64,000 nucleotides of DNA from Macrocystis pyrifera (taxonomy: Eukaryota; Sar; Phaeophyceae; Laminariales; Laminariaceae), in NCBI GenBank assembly GCA_031763025.1, contig JASSKH010000005.1:15404128-15468127 (forward strand), written 5' to 3'. The stretch's first letter is position 1. Every line of letters starts with the position of its first letter. A model generated the notes under the pieces. That model was not told the origin of the DNA. It saw only the letters and a program-made list of their open reading frames with translations, and searched no databases. Of this stretch, positions 41,691 through 53,299 are shown piece by piece. The position numbers and the translations under genes are program-made.

Positions 41691-42258
41691 CTCTTGCCAG
41701 AGGGCGAGGACCACGCGCCTCTCGACGAGGGGGGGGTGAGCTTAGGGTGCGTGGAGAAGGGAGAGGCGGGGGTTGCAGCACCAGCAGGTTGGCCACCGGC
41801 AGCAGCAGCTTGGCCGCCGACAGCTGCACCTATCTATGCCGTTCGTGTCGTCGAAGGCGCGACGCCTCTTGTAGGCGCCGTGCGAAGAGCTGCCTATTGG
41901 TTGGCAGTTTGCGGAAGAAGAAAGAAGAAAGTTTGTTTGACTGTTCGGCTGTTGCAAAGAAGGAAGAAAGGTTGTTTGGCTGTTCGGCTGTTTCAAAGAA
42001 GAAGGGCTGTTTGCGAAGAGCTATCTATCAGTCGGTCTGTCTGCCAAGAGCTAGCAAGTGACAACGACCTCAAAAATCGTAATTATAGTTGTATCTATAT
42101 ATGTAATGCTGTGCTACAATCCCTGTTTTATTTGTTTTATTTTTTTCACAATCCCTGATTTTTAATATTAATAGTTAACTATCGTTGTAGTTTTGTTTGT
42201 TGTTTATTCTGATGATGCCCTATTCCCTGCCAAGTCGATGGCACCACCCCACTTGGCA

Positions 42259-42828
42259 CCCCCCCCCCCCCCCCCCCCCCTATAATATATACCAGGTATA
42301 TATTATATGTGGGTTGGGTTGGCGTCGGTTGGCAACGACACTGTAAAACATGCCGCTCACTACGTGAGCTAGACATCCAGGGTACCGTTTTTTTTTTTTT
42401 TTTTGGCGGTCGCCCACAGCTGGTCGTCGAGTTAGATCATTTGTGCGAGGTAAAATACCTTTACTCTGCACGAGGGAATTGATCGTATCACGTAGTGTTC
42501 AAGGTAAGGCACCCAAGAGGCAGTTACACAGTATTCCCATTGCTGTCTCTGGAAGTGGCTACACCGGAAATTAAACTAACTCACTGAAGCTGTCATCCAT
42601 ATGCAAGTCCGCCTCACAAGCGGTTCTTAGTAGGATGCAGCTCACCCTTCATGCGACTCGCCGGACACCTTACGGCGCTTCGCTCTTGGTGCAAGCAATG
42701 TCTGCCTGGTCGGTGAAAACCCGACATGCTCCGTCCCGGCATTGTAGGGATGCGAGGGCCTGTGGTCATACGACTACGGCCATGCATGAGATCGAGTACA
42801 TCTCTCCTATCGAGTACACCCCCCCCCC
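42259..42828 (+). repeat. Dispersed repeat family C, near full-length copy
   Basis: Begins with C22, then TATAATATATACCAGGTATA, GGCGTCGGTTGGCAACGAC, a T18 run, and the same internal blocks as at 60-608. It ends CGAGTACATCTCTCCTATCG with a second GAGTACACC and C-rich DNA. It abuts the 870-bp hAT element. Confidence 0.75.
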
Positions 42829-42875
42829 CCCTTGTACCCTGCCATTCTGCGTCCGCTGCGTCACCTCATTGTTAT

Positions 42876-43745
42876 CAGGGCTTTTAGCGGGTCAGGTCAA
42901 ACCTCACGGGTCGGGTCGGGCCCGACCCGCGAAATTTTTGAGGTATGTGAACTTAACCCGACCCGACCCGCGAGATTTTGAAAACCTCTTGACCCGACCC
43001 GACCCGACCCGACCCGTGAGATTTAAAACTTCCTGACCCGACCCGACCCGACCCGCGAGATTTCAAAATCTCCTGACCCAGCCCGACCCGACCCGCCACC
43101 TTCCGATTGACCCGTGAGACACGGGTTTCATGCCGGTCGGGTCACCTTGACCTGCGAGACCATTTATCTTGACCCGAAGGTTCGACCCGCGGATCTGGCC
43201 CGTGGGTGGGCTCTTCAAAAGCAATTTAATGTCCATTTTAGTGCCTCGCAGCGATATATGACCTGGCGGTAGTGGGTATAAATGGATGCGGGCATGCGTA
43301 TATGAATTCGGCGGTGTTTTACTGTAATATGCGTATGATACCAAAGGAATATTATCGAGTATTGGTACGAGAGAAGCTTTTGGGTAAGAGAGCGGTAAGT
43401 GATTCAAGTGTCGGATCCGCGAGCCGAATGCGCGGGTCCGAACCGCGGGTCAGTAGAAAACAACTCGCGGGTCATGCTGGCCCGACCCGCGAGTCACACG
43501 CTTCTCGCGAGTCATGACCTGACCCGACCCGTGAAATTTTCATCACCTCTTGACCCGACCCGGCCCGTGAGATTTGAAAAGATCTTGACCCGACCTGACC
43601 CGACCCACGAGATTTGAAAACCTCTTGATCCGACCCGACCCGACCCGTGAGATTTTGAACACTTCCTGACTTGACCCGACCCTTGATATTTTGAACACCA
43701 CGTGACCCGACCCGCGGGTCGGGTCATGACCCGCGAAAAGCCCTG
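42876..43745. mobile_element. Complete non-autonomous hAT transposon, 870 bp
   Basis: The left end CAGGGCTTTTAGCGGGTC and the reversed right end CAGGGCTTTTCGCGGGTC form 18-bp TIRs with one mismatch, flanked by a perfect 8-bp target duplication ATTGTTAT (42868-42875 and 43746-43753). The interior is dominated by (GACCC)n blocks separated by CGCGAGATTTTGAAAACCTC-like spacers, about 50 bp per unit, on both sides of a 200-bp unique core. No transposase. The ends resemble those of the 2071-bp element (CARGGCTTWT). Confidence 0.93.
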
Positions 43746-44268
43746 ATTGTTATAGTGTGACCCTTTGCTATTCTGCCTTTTTTACCGACTTTTTTTTTTC
43801 AGCCCTCGCTTGGCCCGTCTGTCTCTGTCCTCTTTGTTGTATCTGTTGTGTCGTCCTTGACCCACCATCAACTGGACGGAGGACTGCTCGTTCTTTGTCG
43901 TTAGCTCTTCTTTACCCCCTCTTAAGACTTCTTGTCTTCTTGCCTTCCGTATGGTCTTCTTGTGACGTCCTCATGTTGGTCCATCAGCTGGGCATGTCAT
44001 TGGGTTGATCGAAACAGCCCACCAAACAGCAAACTTGTCCTCGGGACTCGGCCTGCGCCCTGAGCGCATGTTTTCTTCGTTTTTGTTTATTTTTATTTTT
44101 TTCCTGTTTTTGTTTTTGCCTTTTTTTCCTTTCTTTCTTCATTCTGTTCCCTCCTCGTGTTTTCCTTTTTCCTTTTTTCTTTTTCGAATGTACGTATTAT
44201 AATACCATGGATATGTCCCTGCTGTTGTTCGGTCGCAAATTATACGGGATGGTATACCACAGGTCGAT

Positions 44269-44370
44269 ACCATGGGAGACCATAGTATATACTAGTACCA
44301 AGTATTGTTAGTAAAAATAGGTAAATATATTATGTACACCATAGGTCCTATTAACTATGGACCCCCGTAA
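44269..44370. mobile_element. MITE family A, copy 9 (left end eroded)
   Basis: GGGAGACCATAGTATATACT ... CCTATTAACTATGGACCCCC followed by GTAA. Central TTAGTAAAAATAGGTAAATA present. Confidence 0.85.
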
Positions 44371-44737
44371 AAATACCGTTTCCCTTACGTGCTGGTATGA
44401 CACTGCTGCCGTGCGCACTATTTTGTACTTGTTTGTTTTCTCCCATCGAGCTGCATTTTTGTTACAGTCTGTTTTGTGACCACAGGCCAGGCAAGATTTC
44501 AGGGGAGTGAGCCAATGTGATAATATAATAATCAAATTCGACGGGGTGTGTCTAGATGCCTTTCCTATCATAAAAAATAATCGAGTTTGGAGGTTTTTGC
44601 AGGCTTTTGTGCTTTTCCTGGGGACGTTTGATACGAGCGTTGAAAACTGCTTTGAGCAGCAGCATCAGTAGCAGGCAGTAGAGCGGTCAACTCAGCGCCG
44701 TAGAGGTGTTAAGACTGCTGCTGAAGGGTGTGGCGTG

Positions 44738-44985
44738 ACCGTGTGTTTAGAGGAGTGGAGCGGGCTTCAAAAACTTTGTCGACTGAGAAATCCGATCCAT
44801 GCCATCCCGTCGAAAAACTCGTGTTTAGAGGGGGTGGACAGGGATTCAAAAACTTTTTCGATCGAGAGATCCGATCCATGCCATCCCGTCGAAAAACTAG
44901 GGGGTGGACAGGGATTCAATTTTTTTTTCGATCTCTCGATATTTTTTCGACGGGATGGCATGGATCGGATCTCTCGATCGAAAAA
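44738..44985. repeat. 82-bp tandem repeat ending in a 43-bp perfect inverted repeat
   Basis: Three direct units share GAAATCCGATCC-like, CCATGCCATCCCGTCGAAAA and GGTGGACAGGGATTCAA. The arm 44854-44896 is the exact reverse complement of 44943-44985, with a 46-nt loop. Confidence 0.93.
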
Positions 44986-45204
44986 GTTGGGATCGAATAG
45001 GCTATTTTTCAACAAAAAAAGAGTCCGAGTATGTCTCCGATCGGAAACCGGCCTTTTCGGTCCACGTATCCGACTGCACAATCATCAGTCTGTAATAAAG
45101 CTAACCATGTATGTATAATCGAATTAAGACCGTTGCTTATTTCATTTTTTCTTCATCCCATTTATTAGCCTCGCCGTTCTTTTCCCTATCTCTCCTACTG
45201 TACG

Positions 45205-45345
45205 TACAGTAGGTAGTCATAACTCAGATCCGGAGTCACATAGCAGGCTCTCTCCCACCCCCTCCACCTCGTACGGCTCGTGCCTTGCATTTTTATCGCG
45301 AAAAGACTCCAGCCCTTCTCTCGTCGACTCGCGTCGGATTGTACC
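45205..45345 (+). repeat. Dispersed repeat family D
   Basis: ACTCAGATCCGGAGTCACAT ... AGCAGGCTCTCTCCC ... TGCCTTGCATTTTTATCGCG; matches 745-880. Confidence 0.5.
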
Positions 45346-45392
45346 GGTACATATTATTTTTTTTTACACTTGCTATTATGTTCTAAGGATAT

Positions 45393-45502
45393 TTTTACGG
45401 GGAGTCATAGTAAATAGGACCATATATTGTAGGTAAAAATAGCGAAATACATAAGTTTTTGTGTGTACCGTAGGTCCGATTTACTATGGTCCCCCGTAAT
45501 AA
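45393..45502. mobile_element. MITE family A, copy 10
   Basis: TTTTTACGGGGAGTCATAGT ... ATTTACTATGGTCCCCCGTA followed by ATAAT. Differs from the CTA/TAG flanks of most copies. Confidence 0.88.
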
Positions 45503-45699
45503 TAGTATGCCTGACGGCAGTTTGTGCTGGGCAATATTCATTCAGAATGAAAAAAAATATGACACAATTCGTCGAATTTTACCACCTACCTTATCCAAGT
45601 CATTGTCGTTCCCTGCGTAAACACAATTGAAGATGCACTATTTATGCGTCAATGCCACCCTCGCCCAATTATTGCACCTGCTATGATATCATCATTGGC

Positions 45700-46312
45700 T
45701 TATAACACATTGCTATGAGTATATACATTCGCCGAGATTCCTACTCCGCATCTACATGCCACCCCCGCGCCATGGTAAGTAACCCTCCTTCTTCCCCCCT
45801 TCTCCCCCTGGCGGCGTGGCGGTCTCGCATGGTGAGCTTGGATCGGTGCACCTGGCGAAATCGCGACCTGAGCGGTCACCAATATTTTCTGAAAACGGTG
45901 TGCCTTACGAACGCCTTTTCTGGATAACGGCCCCCCATCCGTTCCTCCGACGACGTTCACCGCCAGCTGGTTGATGATATCGCCGCTTTTGCTGTCCGAC
46001 GCGGCCATAGGTTGCCACCGCAAGGGTGTCCTGAACGAGCGTAGTGGTTGCACTTTCGCGCCTCAGAAGTGGAGGCAGCTGATCCGTCTCGATTGGTGCT
46101 GCCGGCCCAGCCCGTATGTGGACCCTCGCTTGGGGGTCTGCATGCGTGACGTCAAGGAGTCTCGCCACGTTGTGGTACTCTGATGACGTAGCGTCTCGGA
46201 GGCCTCCCTTCCCGTTCACTGCATCCATGCGAGCGTTCCTGTCGGCGTTGAATGGCGATCCGCTTTCCACTTGGTGGCGGATGGGCAACCACTTGAAAGT
46301 GTGAGACTGCAA
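45700..46312 (-). pseudogene. Non-LTR retroelement, decayed C-terminal fragment (copy 3)
   Basis: Minus-strand pieces read LRDATSSEYHNVARLLDVTH, ADPQARVHIRAGPAAPIETD and RYHQPAG in shifting frames, parallel to copy 2 (46560-47976): RKFILLDVTH-like, then EARKRQHYARPGH and VEGSKFIDQLAAS. This is the tail found after the reverse-transcriptase domain in oomycete/algal LINE-like elements (pattern LLDVT..P......AA..E..KR..Y...G). Several frameshifts. Confidence 0.6.
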
Positions 46313-46559
46313 GACATGAACAGTTGTTCATTATGATTGGTATGCCTGCCATCCGACAATGTGCAGCATGAGCTTGAACGTCGATCACTCAAAACAATCC
46401 TGCTGAAAGAAGAAATCTCCAGAAACAAAGGAAACCTATGCACAAGGTCTATCTGCCTTCCATGTCTATTTCCTCCTATAATTTATCCAAGATACTCTGT
46501 TTGTTGTCTTTGTTCCTTCCTCTATCTAAATATGTACTCCTCCCGTTATATTCTTAAAC

Positions 46560-47976
46560 CCTAAGCCGCGTCCAAGCTCCATCCCCACGCCATCGGTGTG
46601 GGTCTGTCATCCTCCCCCACCCTGCTCCATCCCGATTCCTGTCGACCCGTAACCTGGAGTTTGAATGGCGACACACTCCTCGAGGTGGCGACCTGTGCAG
46701 TCACCGAGACGATTTGGAGTAGGCGTTCCTTCACCACTCCTTTCCTTCCCATCTACCCACCGTCCCTCCCCCCCATGACACTAGCTGCCAGCTGGTCGAT
46801 GAACTTACTGCCCTCTACCCCGAGACGCGCAAAGCTTTCCACTGCTAAAGTGGCAAGTTTGTGACTCTGTTCGTCCAAGGACACATGTCCCGGACGAGCG
46901 TAGTGTTGCCGCTTGCGCGCCTCGGGGGTAGAGGCAGCTGATCCATCGTGATCAGCACTGCCTCCTCGCAGGTGTATCTGCCCTTGAGGGTCATCATGGG
47001 TGACGTCCAGCAGGATGAATTTCTCCCTATACTCCCTGTTAGGAGCGTCCCTTAGACCTCCTCTCCTGACGACAATGTCCATCCGCAGATTTCAGTCTGC
47101 GGTGAACGGTTCGCCGCTCTCCATTTGGTGTTGAATTCCCTGCCGTTTCAATGTACGGGACATCGCATGGACCAGCGGTTGGTGCTGATTCACCTGCGCC
47201 CCTGCTCTGGACAGATGCGCGCGTGGTGGGTGTCCACGTCAACTGCATCGCATCAGGGGCACCTCGTTGCCACGTATTCCTCGATCCATTGAACCGCCTT
47301 CCCATCCCCACGAACTCTGCTGCGGGTATGACACGGAGTGAGTCTGTTGGCCTACCCCGAAGGCATGCCGTGGCTCCTGCTCCCGATATATATATTCTTG
47401 TTGTAGACTCCAGTAGCGAGCCTTGGCGAAGGCTTTGGTCTCTGCCCCCCTGTCGGGTCGCCCGGTCCGGGGGAGCTTGCCGTCTCCGGAAGCTCCTCCA
47501 GCGAAGCGGTGTGGGCAGCGTGTCGACCTTGGTTCAGCTTTTCGCGAGTTTGTGGTCACGGCATCATGGGCAGCCAGCATGTCGGTCTCTGGGGGTCTTG
47601 GGGCCAGGTCCCTCTCTGCGTCTAGACCCCATTACAGCCAAGACTCGGGGACGATGCCCGCCATCGCTTCCTTCGTTACGCCCCATGTGTCCCGAATCTC
47701 CCGCAAGCTGTGTCCCAGCTGAACAATGATGCTCGATTCTGGGAGTCCCCTCCTCAATTTATCGCCCAACGGGCCTGTGAGGTCTGCTAGGACCTCCAGC
47801 ATGGTGTCCACTCTGCTCCCGATGGATGCCGACATTCTCCTTGCTTCTGTCGACGGCAGCCTCAATCCTCCCGCTCCCGTAGAAAGGAGTGCTTGGGCCT
47901 GCTGGTAAGGTTTGAGAGTCAGCCGACTATCAAGGCACCCCTCCTGGAAGAACGACTGTAGTTCATAGTCGCGCAA
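46560..47976 (-). pseudogene. Non-LTR retroelement, decayed C-terminal half (copy 2)
   Basis: Begins inside the post-palm region (SFFQEGCLDSRLTLKPYQQA, then LLSTGAGGLRLPSTEARRMS, typical of the LPxxxGGLGL segment after the palm) and continues in several frames to LLDVTHDDPQGQIHLRGGSA and LAVESFARLGVEGSKFIDQL. It corresponds to copy 1 at 48640-50031. Frame breaks at about 47630, 47240 and 47080. Confidence 0.65.
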
Positions 47977-48132
47977 ATGTCTGATGCATTTTTTTGATTG
48001 GCTGATTGGTGTGCAAAAAAAAATGAAAAGGCTTCAACATGTCGCAACGTCATATCATTCTCCCTTATTCGGGTTATTATATAGCATCATTGCGCAGAAT
48101 GATTATTTAACTGTCCTGTTGACCCGGGCAGC

Positions 48133-48511
48133 ATCCAGGGGAGCCACTGGCCTATATCCTTAACGAATAAATACATATAGAACACGCGCGTTCGGTTTAT
48201 GACAACACTTGTAAAATTCAGTAATAATGGAATATAGACGAGACGTAATACGCAGGTTGCAAAGTTGAGTATCAACTACTATCAGTCGAACTCACAGCTG
48301 ACGTATTTCATGATTTTTTTTTATAAATTTTGAAATACGTCAGCTGTGAGTTCGACTGGTTAAATAGTTGATACTCAACTTTGCAAGCTGCGTAATACAC
48401 CTCGTCTATATTCCATTTTTACCGAATTTTACCAAGTATTGTGATAAACCGAACGCGCGTATTCTATATGTGATTCCTTGTCAAAGATATAGGCCAGCGG
48501 CTCCCCTGGAT
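48133..48511. mobile_element. Foldback element, 178-bp arms with 20-bp spacer (family B)
   Basis: The left arm 48133-48310 and right arm 48331-48511 are inverted copies about 90 percent identical. Both run from TCCAGGGGAGCC(A/G)CTGGCC through CACGCGCGTTCGG-like sequence to CACAGCTGACGTATTTCA. Single arms occur at 4022, 4163 and 61474 and a partial one at 33846. Confidence 0.88.
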
Positions 48512-48639
48512 TTTATAAAATTGTCCCATGGGAATACGCGGTGGGTTTTAGGTTTCCCGAATGGGTTGCACAAAAATAAATTTGGATAATTATCCAGCGT
48601 CACGGGGAAGAGGGATGAGAGGCCCCTTGACCTTAATAT

Positions 48640-51250
48640 TCAACAACTACAGTGTGCTCGACTACAACTTTAATTGAGACTTCGCAACGCCATCTCTTCT
48701 TTGGCTCCCGCGCTTCATGGCAAGGTCGCGGTGCACCACCCGGCGCACGAGTTGTCCCCTCAGAGACAGCGCGTGAACTAGCGGCTGATGCTGGTTTACC
48801 TGCGCGTCTGCTCGGTGGCATGCGCACCCGCGACGTGTGCTGACATCCGCTGCTTCGCAGCAGGGACACCTCCCCGCTGGGGACTCCTTTATTTCCTGGA
48901 AGCGCCGTCCCATCGGCACGAACTCCGAAGCCGGTATGATTCGTGCCGGGTCCACAGGCCTCGCCCTCAAACAGGCGACAGTGCCTGGTCCCTGTAAGCT
49001 CCGTTGCCGAGCCTTGGCAAGATATCTAGTTTCGATTCCCCCGAACACGTCAATCGAACCCGAAAGGGCCTGCTGCCTCGAGGAGCTGGTCCAGAGAAGC
49101 AACGTACCGGTGGCAGCGTGCCGGGTTCACCTGCTGCCCCAGCTTGTGCTGTGCCTTACGGGAGCTGATCATTTCGGCGTCATGTGCCGGCAACACCTCC
49201 ACGTCAGACTGCCTTGCAGCTCTTTCCTTGTTCTCGCGGAGCACCCTGTTCCGCCAGCATTCCAGGACCACGTACGACATTGCCTCCTCCGCCACCCCAT
49301 GGCTGTCGCGAAGGTTCCTGACGCTACTCCGTTTGCGGTGAACGAGATTCGAATTATGCGGTTCCCTCCGGAATTTTTCCCTGGAGAGGTCAGACAAGAC
49401 CTCTGGCACCGTCGACCAAGCTCACGATGGACGCTGACAATCTTCTTGACTCAACCGACGACACTCCAGACCCCCTGACTACCGTGGAGAGGCTCGCCTG
49501 TGCTTTCTGGTGGGACTGTAGCATCAACCGGCTCGCCGGGCATCCGCCCTCAAAGAACGAAGATTCCTCCGCTGTCCCTGGAAAATCGAGAAGGCGATCG
49601 AGCATGCACAGTGCGCTAGTGTCAGCGGGCAGACACGCGGGTGGTGGCAGCCCCAGGTCCACTACTCGTTCAATGTAAGAGGTCTGCTGCACCATTGAGC
49701 TAGTGGTGGCGATGAGGTTTGCCGACTGTTCGTCCGACATACGCGGAAGGATACGCTCGAGTTTCTCTGCTCCCCCGTCTCGGACTATCTCTACGGCGCT
49801 ATTCACCGCGAATGCATCGCTGCCTATGGCCACGCCAACCACCTTTGCCCCACGCCCTTCCGCAATGCGAAAACCGTTCCCCCCCAGAAGTGCAATCTCT
49901 TCCGGCGTAGGCGTATGCCCTTTCGGAGGCAAAGAAACCTTCTCGCTGGGGTTATTGGCAATACCTATTTCGCACGGCTCATGCCGGAGAAAGGGCACGG
50001 CCCTCACGGTGTTCGGTGTAATATTTGACATACCGATGCTGATGTCATAGAGCTAGGTAAAGGCTTCAACACCCTGGAATTGGAATTCCTCACGCACCTG
50101 CTTCAGCACTAGTGGCAGCGGCATGCAGAACAACGCCGCGTCTATGGCGTTCTCTTGCTGCACTCCGCTGGAACATTCGGTTTTTCGCCGCTCCCCCGAA
50201 CCCATTTGGAAGAATACAGGGGCGGGCCTCTTGTCGTGGCTTTTTGCGATGAGCGGCGTGAGCGCCGGCACGCAATTTGCCACCTCGACAAGCACTACCG
50301 CCCGTTTGACTACATTGGAGGCGTTGGAACAGCCGGTTAGGATGAGTCAGTTTCTTGCCTCACGATGCACCTCGGCGCGTAGCGCTACCTGCCCCACCCA
50401 GCCTCGAACCCCGACCCCTGAACTGCCTTGCCTCATGATTAATCTCTTTTAGCCGTGACCGCTACTGCCGCAAAGTCCGGGCTGTGAGAAGGCATCTCCA
50501 CGTCGTACCTGCGAATACGGGGCGGCGTTTTCCCCCCAAGGCATTGCGGTTAGACTGCAAGAAGAGCTGCCATAATTTCGGCGGGAAGGCACCGGGTTCG
50601 TCGAAGATCTGCCTCCACAAGGTCTCAATGTTAGCTCCAAACTTTTCACGACCGAAACCGATGCTGATGATCGACTGCAGGTGTGACAAGCGTAGACCGT
50701 CACTCCGCGCTCCCCGCGCCTGATAACGAGTTTCGGGAGTCGATGACGGCAACGGTCACCAACGAATATATTTCTTCTTGTGGGCGCCAGTTGGGAGCAC
50801 TCCCTGCTTCCGGTTTCTCTCTCGGGAATTTGACTTTCACCCTCTCCCAGATCACCTCGTTGCCAGGCGCGCGCGGTTCCGCGAGGAGATTGCGTGCTGC
50901 CACTGACACCCCGCCCGAGTGGCGACGTGCTGACAACGCCCTCTCGTACTTGGTCACGCCTGTGGCTTCATATGTTGGGCCCCTGAACAGTTTCGATGCT
51001 TAACTGATGTATTCCATCACCCACGGGAGAATAATAGTGATGTCACCACTTTCGACAGACGCGAACCTCTCGCGTAGCTTCACGCGGCTGTCCTGCGAGC
51101 GTTGCAGTGTCGGCACGACGTACGACAACTTGGTGGCCCCGAGGAGAAAACTCGGGGTGTCGGAGTGTCTGTTTGGCTGATGCGCTCCAAGGACATGGTT
51201 AGGAACGCCGAGCACGGGGGCGAGAAGCTTGGCGTGGGCAGTAGCTAGCC
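48640..51250 (-). pseudogene. Non-LTR reverse transcriptase, decayed copy 1 (most complete)
   Basis: Reading down the minus strand: SGDITIILPWVMEYI (51.0 kb); an N-terminal block NLLAEPRAPGNEVIWERVKV; RT finger region DGLRLSHLQSIISIGFGREK and KLWQLFLQSNRNALGGKRRP (50.5-50.75 kb); the palm motif SGVQQENAIDAALFC (50.15 kb), matching GVQQGDPLGPxLF; the catalytic YxDD position reading stop-LYDIS (about 50.05 kb); then KVVGVAIGSDAFAVNSAVEI, a GGAEKLERILPRMSDEQSAN block and a C-terminal Cys-rich stretch (RCPCCEAADVSTRRGCAC). The catalytic Asp-Asp and the open frame are both lost, so it is inactive. RT would copy the element RNA at the target site. Confidence 0.75.
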
Positions 51251-51299
51251 CCGGCTATACCTTAACAACGATGGTGGACCGTTTCAGAAGGTGTTCATG

Positions 51300-52300
51300 A
51301 GAAAAAGAATCGAGTGGCCCCTGCTATTCTTATCGAACTTTGGTCCCACGGGTAGCATAACTCTTCCCTTCGTTTGCTCCAGTTGTAGTCCGGCCTTCCT
51401 CTAAGACCCGCGGCCGTAACGCGGAGTCCAGGATCAGCCTGAACTGATGTCGCAAGTGATTCGTGTCTCCCTTGGCGGGCTGTACAACAACGTGTACCGC
51501 GAATGAGTTGTGCTAATAGCTTCCACCACACACTACGCATGCATAGCGTTGCGGTGTCCGCACGGTAGCCCTATGATACCACTCGGTGCCCCCGAGAAAT
51601 TACCGCTCGACACCCCCCGCACATCACGCCCTCTTGACTGGCACCAATGCATGCACGGAGACGCCCTACGCTCCCCGATGCTGGTCCTCCTCCCTTGAGA
51701 CCTTCTCCTCCCCTGCCAAGTTCGCTCTCTTCACGCCGCCTCCTCTCGATCGAGGAACCGAAGGCGGCTCGCTGCCCCCTCTCGATCCGGGAGCCGAGGG
51801 TGGTTTGCTGCCCCCGAGTCGAGGGATTCTTCCCCGGTTCGTGGAGGCCCCTCTCCCAGTGTTTGTCGCTCGTGACCCCCTCCCAGACCCACGCCGTCGC
51901 TCTCGTCTGCCTCTTATGACCGCCCCTCCTTCCGCTGTGCCACCAGATTCAGATGAAGTATCCCCAAGTGGGTGGTGCCGGGCGGTGTCAGGGGGACATC
52001 CGAGCGTCCCGGCGACGTGTTATCCCTGTCTAGGCGGTTTGGTGGTTTGCCATGGTTGCTAAATCAGCTTTTATTCGATCCACCAGCCCCCTCACCCGCG
52101 GGTCGCCCTGCGACACCGGAGCTTTTCCTCCCGGTGGTGTCGTCCCCGCCGCCGGAAGCAGAGGCAGCGCAGCACCTGAACAGGGAGCTCCGGTATTCGC
52201 CCTCATTTCCCGTCGGCCGCCCTCGAACGAGGTGGCTCTACTGTAGCTAGCCTAGGGAACGTTGCCGCCGCAAATGTTGCAGAGGTGGTACTGGGCCTTG
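51300..52300. other. Decayed sequence between RT and ORF1-like parts
   Basis: A minus-strand piece (51295-51540) reads DPGLRVTAAGLRGRPDYNWS in one frame. Plus-strand ORFs at 51586-52250 are Pro/Ser/Leu-rich with internal duplications (LDRGTEGGSLPP / LDPGAEGGLLPP). Neither is recognised. Confidence 0.3.
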
Positions 52301-52399
52301 CCTGGGGTTATCCCCACTTGTCCCGCTAGTGCGGCATGTCTATTACTCCTCGGTGTGACGGCTCTCAGCGGCACTCCCAGCGGCGCCTCCCTGCTCCAC

Positions 52400-53082
52400 C
52401 TACTCCCTAGTTTGTGGGTCTCTCTCTACCGCCGGGTCCGTCCCTTCCGGGGTTGCCCCCGCCGTCGTTAGAAAAGGAGGCAGCTCGTCCCCTGCCTCTA
52501 ACGCGGTTTGGGCTCCTGGGGTCCACTCCGCGGTAGGAAAAGGAGGTAGAGCATCACCTGCTTCCAACGCGTTTCGTATCCCGAGAGTCCACCTTGTCAG
52601 GCGGTCTTCCCAAGTGGAGTCGAGGCCCGTCCAGGAATTCTTGGACGTGGGGTAGGATGCAGATCCTTCGACTTGGGAGTCGGAGTAAAACATCCTGCGC
52701 TCGGATGGCGTACGCGGCGGAAACCTCACGGTAGTGGCTGGCTGCTGCTTGCGATTCCCTCGGTCGGGGGAAGTCGAGGTAAGCCCTTCGGGGTAGGCCA
52801 AGAGCATCGGTGAGCAGGGAGCACAGCAGGAGCGAGGAGATTGGGCTCCTCCCATGGGTCCTCACCACCAGCTTGAAAAAGTCGTGGGAGCCAGTCGGCA
52901 CGTAGTTTGCCAGCTGCAGCAGGCAGCAGCCGGATGTCATCCTCCTCAATGAAGTCGGCGAACGGTAGTGCACCTCCCACCGCCGGCCATCTCCCCCTCG
53001 GTAGTGACCTTGGAAGGTCCTCCTCTCCGCCGGATGGGGAGGCCGGTTTCTTGCCGGCCATTCGGAGCGACACATAGCACAT
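52400..53082 (-). pseudogene. ORF1-like fragment upstream of the RT, frameshifted
   Basis: Starts MAGKKPASPSGGEEDLPRSL (ATG near 53061), with ALPFADFIEEDDIRLLPAAA; it continues in a second frame LVVRTHGRSPISSLLLCSLL, then DALGLPRRAYLDFPRPRESQ and IRAQDVLLRLP, and in a third frame to a duplicated NALEAGDALPPFPT / TALEAGDELPPFLT. Position and orientation suit ORF1 of the non-LTR element, but no nucleic-acid-binding motif is seen, so this is inference. Confidence 0.4.
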
Positions 53083-53299
53083 GGCTACGGCCCTACGTGC
53101 CCACTCACGAGACGTTCCGCTCGGTCTAGCATGCAGCTAGCGCGCACTTTCTCTCCGTGGGGACACCAGATGACTCCCAGAAAGAGTCCATCACTTAACC
53201 CCTGGTCGAGTCCTCTAGAGCCCGCTCGCAGTAGGTGCAGAGATATACACACCTGCTTCCCGCGGTATGATCACTCTCTGTGACGCTCAGAGCAACACC

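Noticed and set aside
42895-43740. Possible internal telomeric repeat (GGGTCGGGTC)
   Set aside because: Not a known telomere unit, and it is bounded by hAT TIRs and an 8-bp target duplication.
44005-44202. Phe/Leu-rich hydrophobic ORF
   Set aside because: Comes from T-rich simple sequence.
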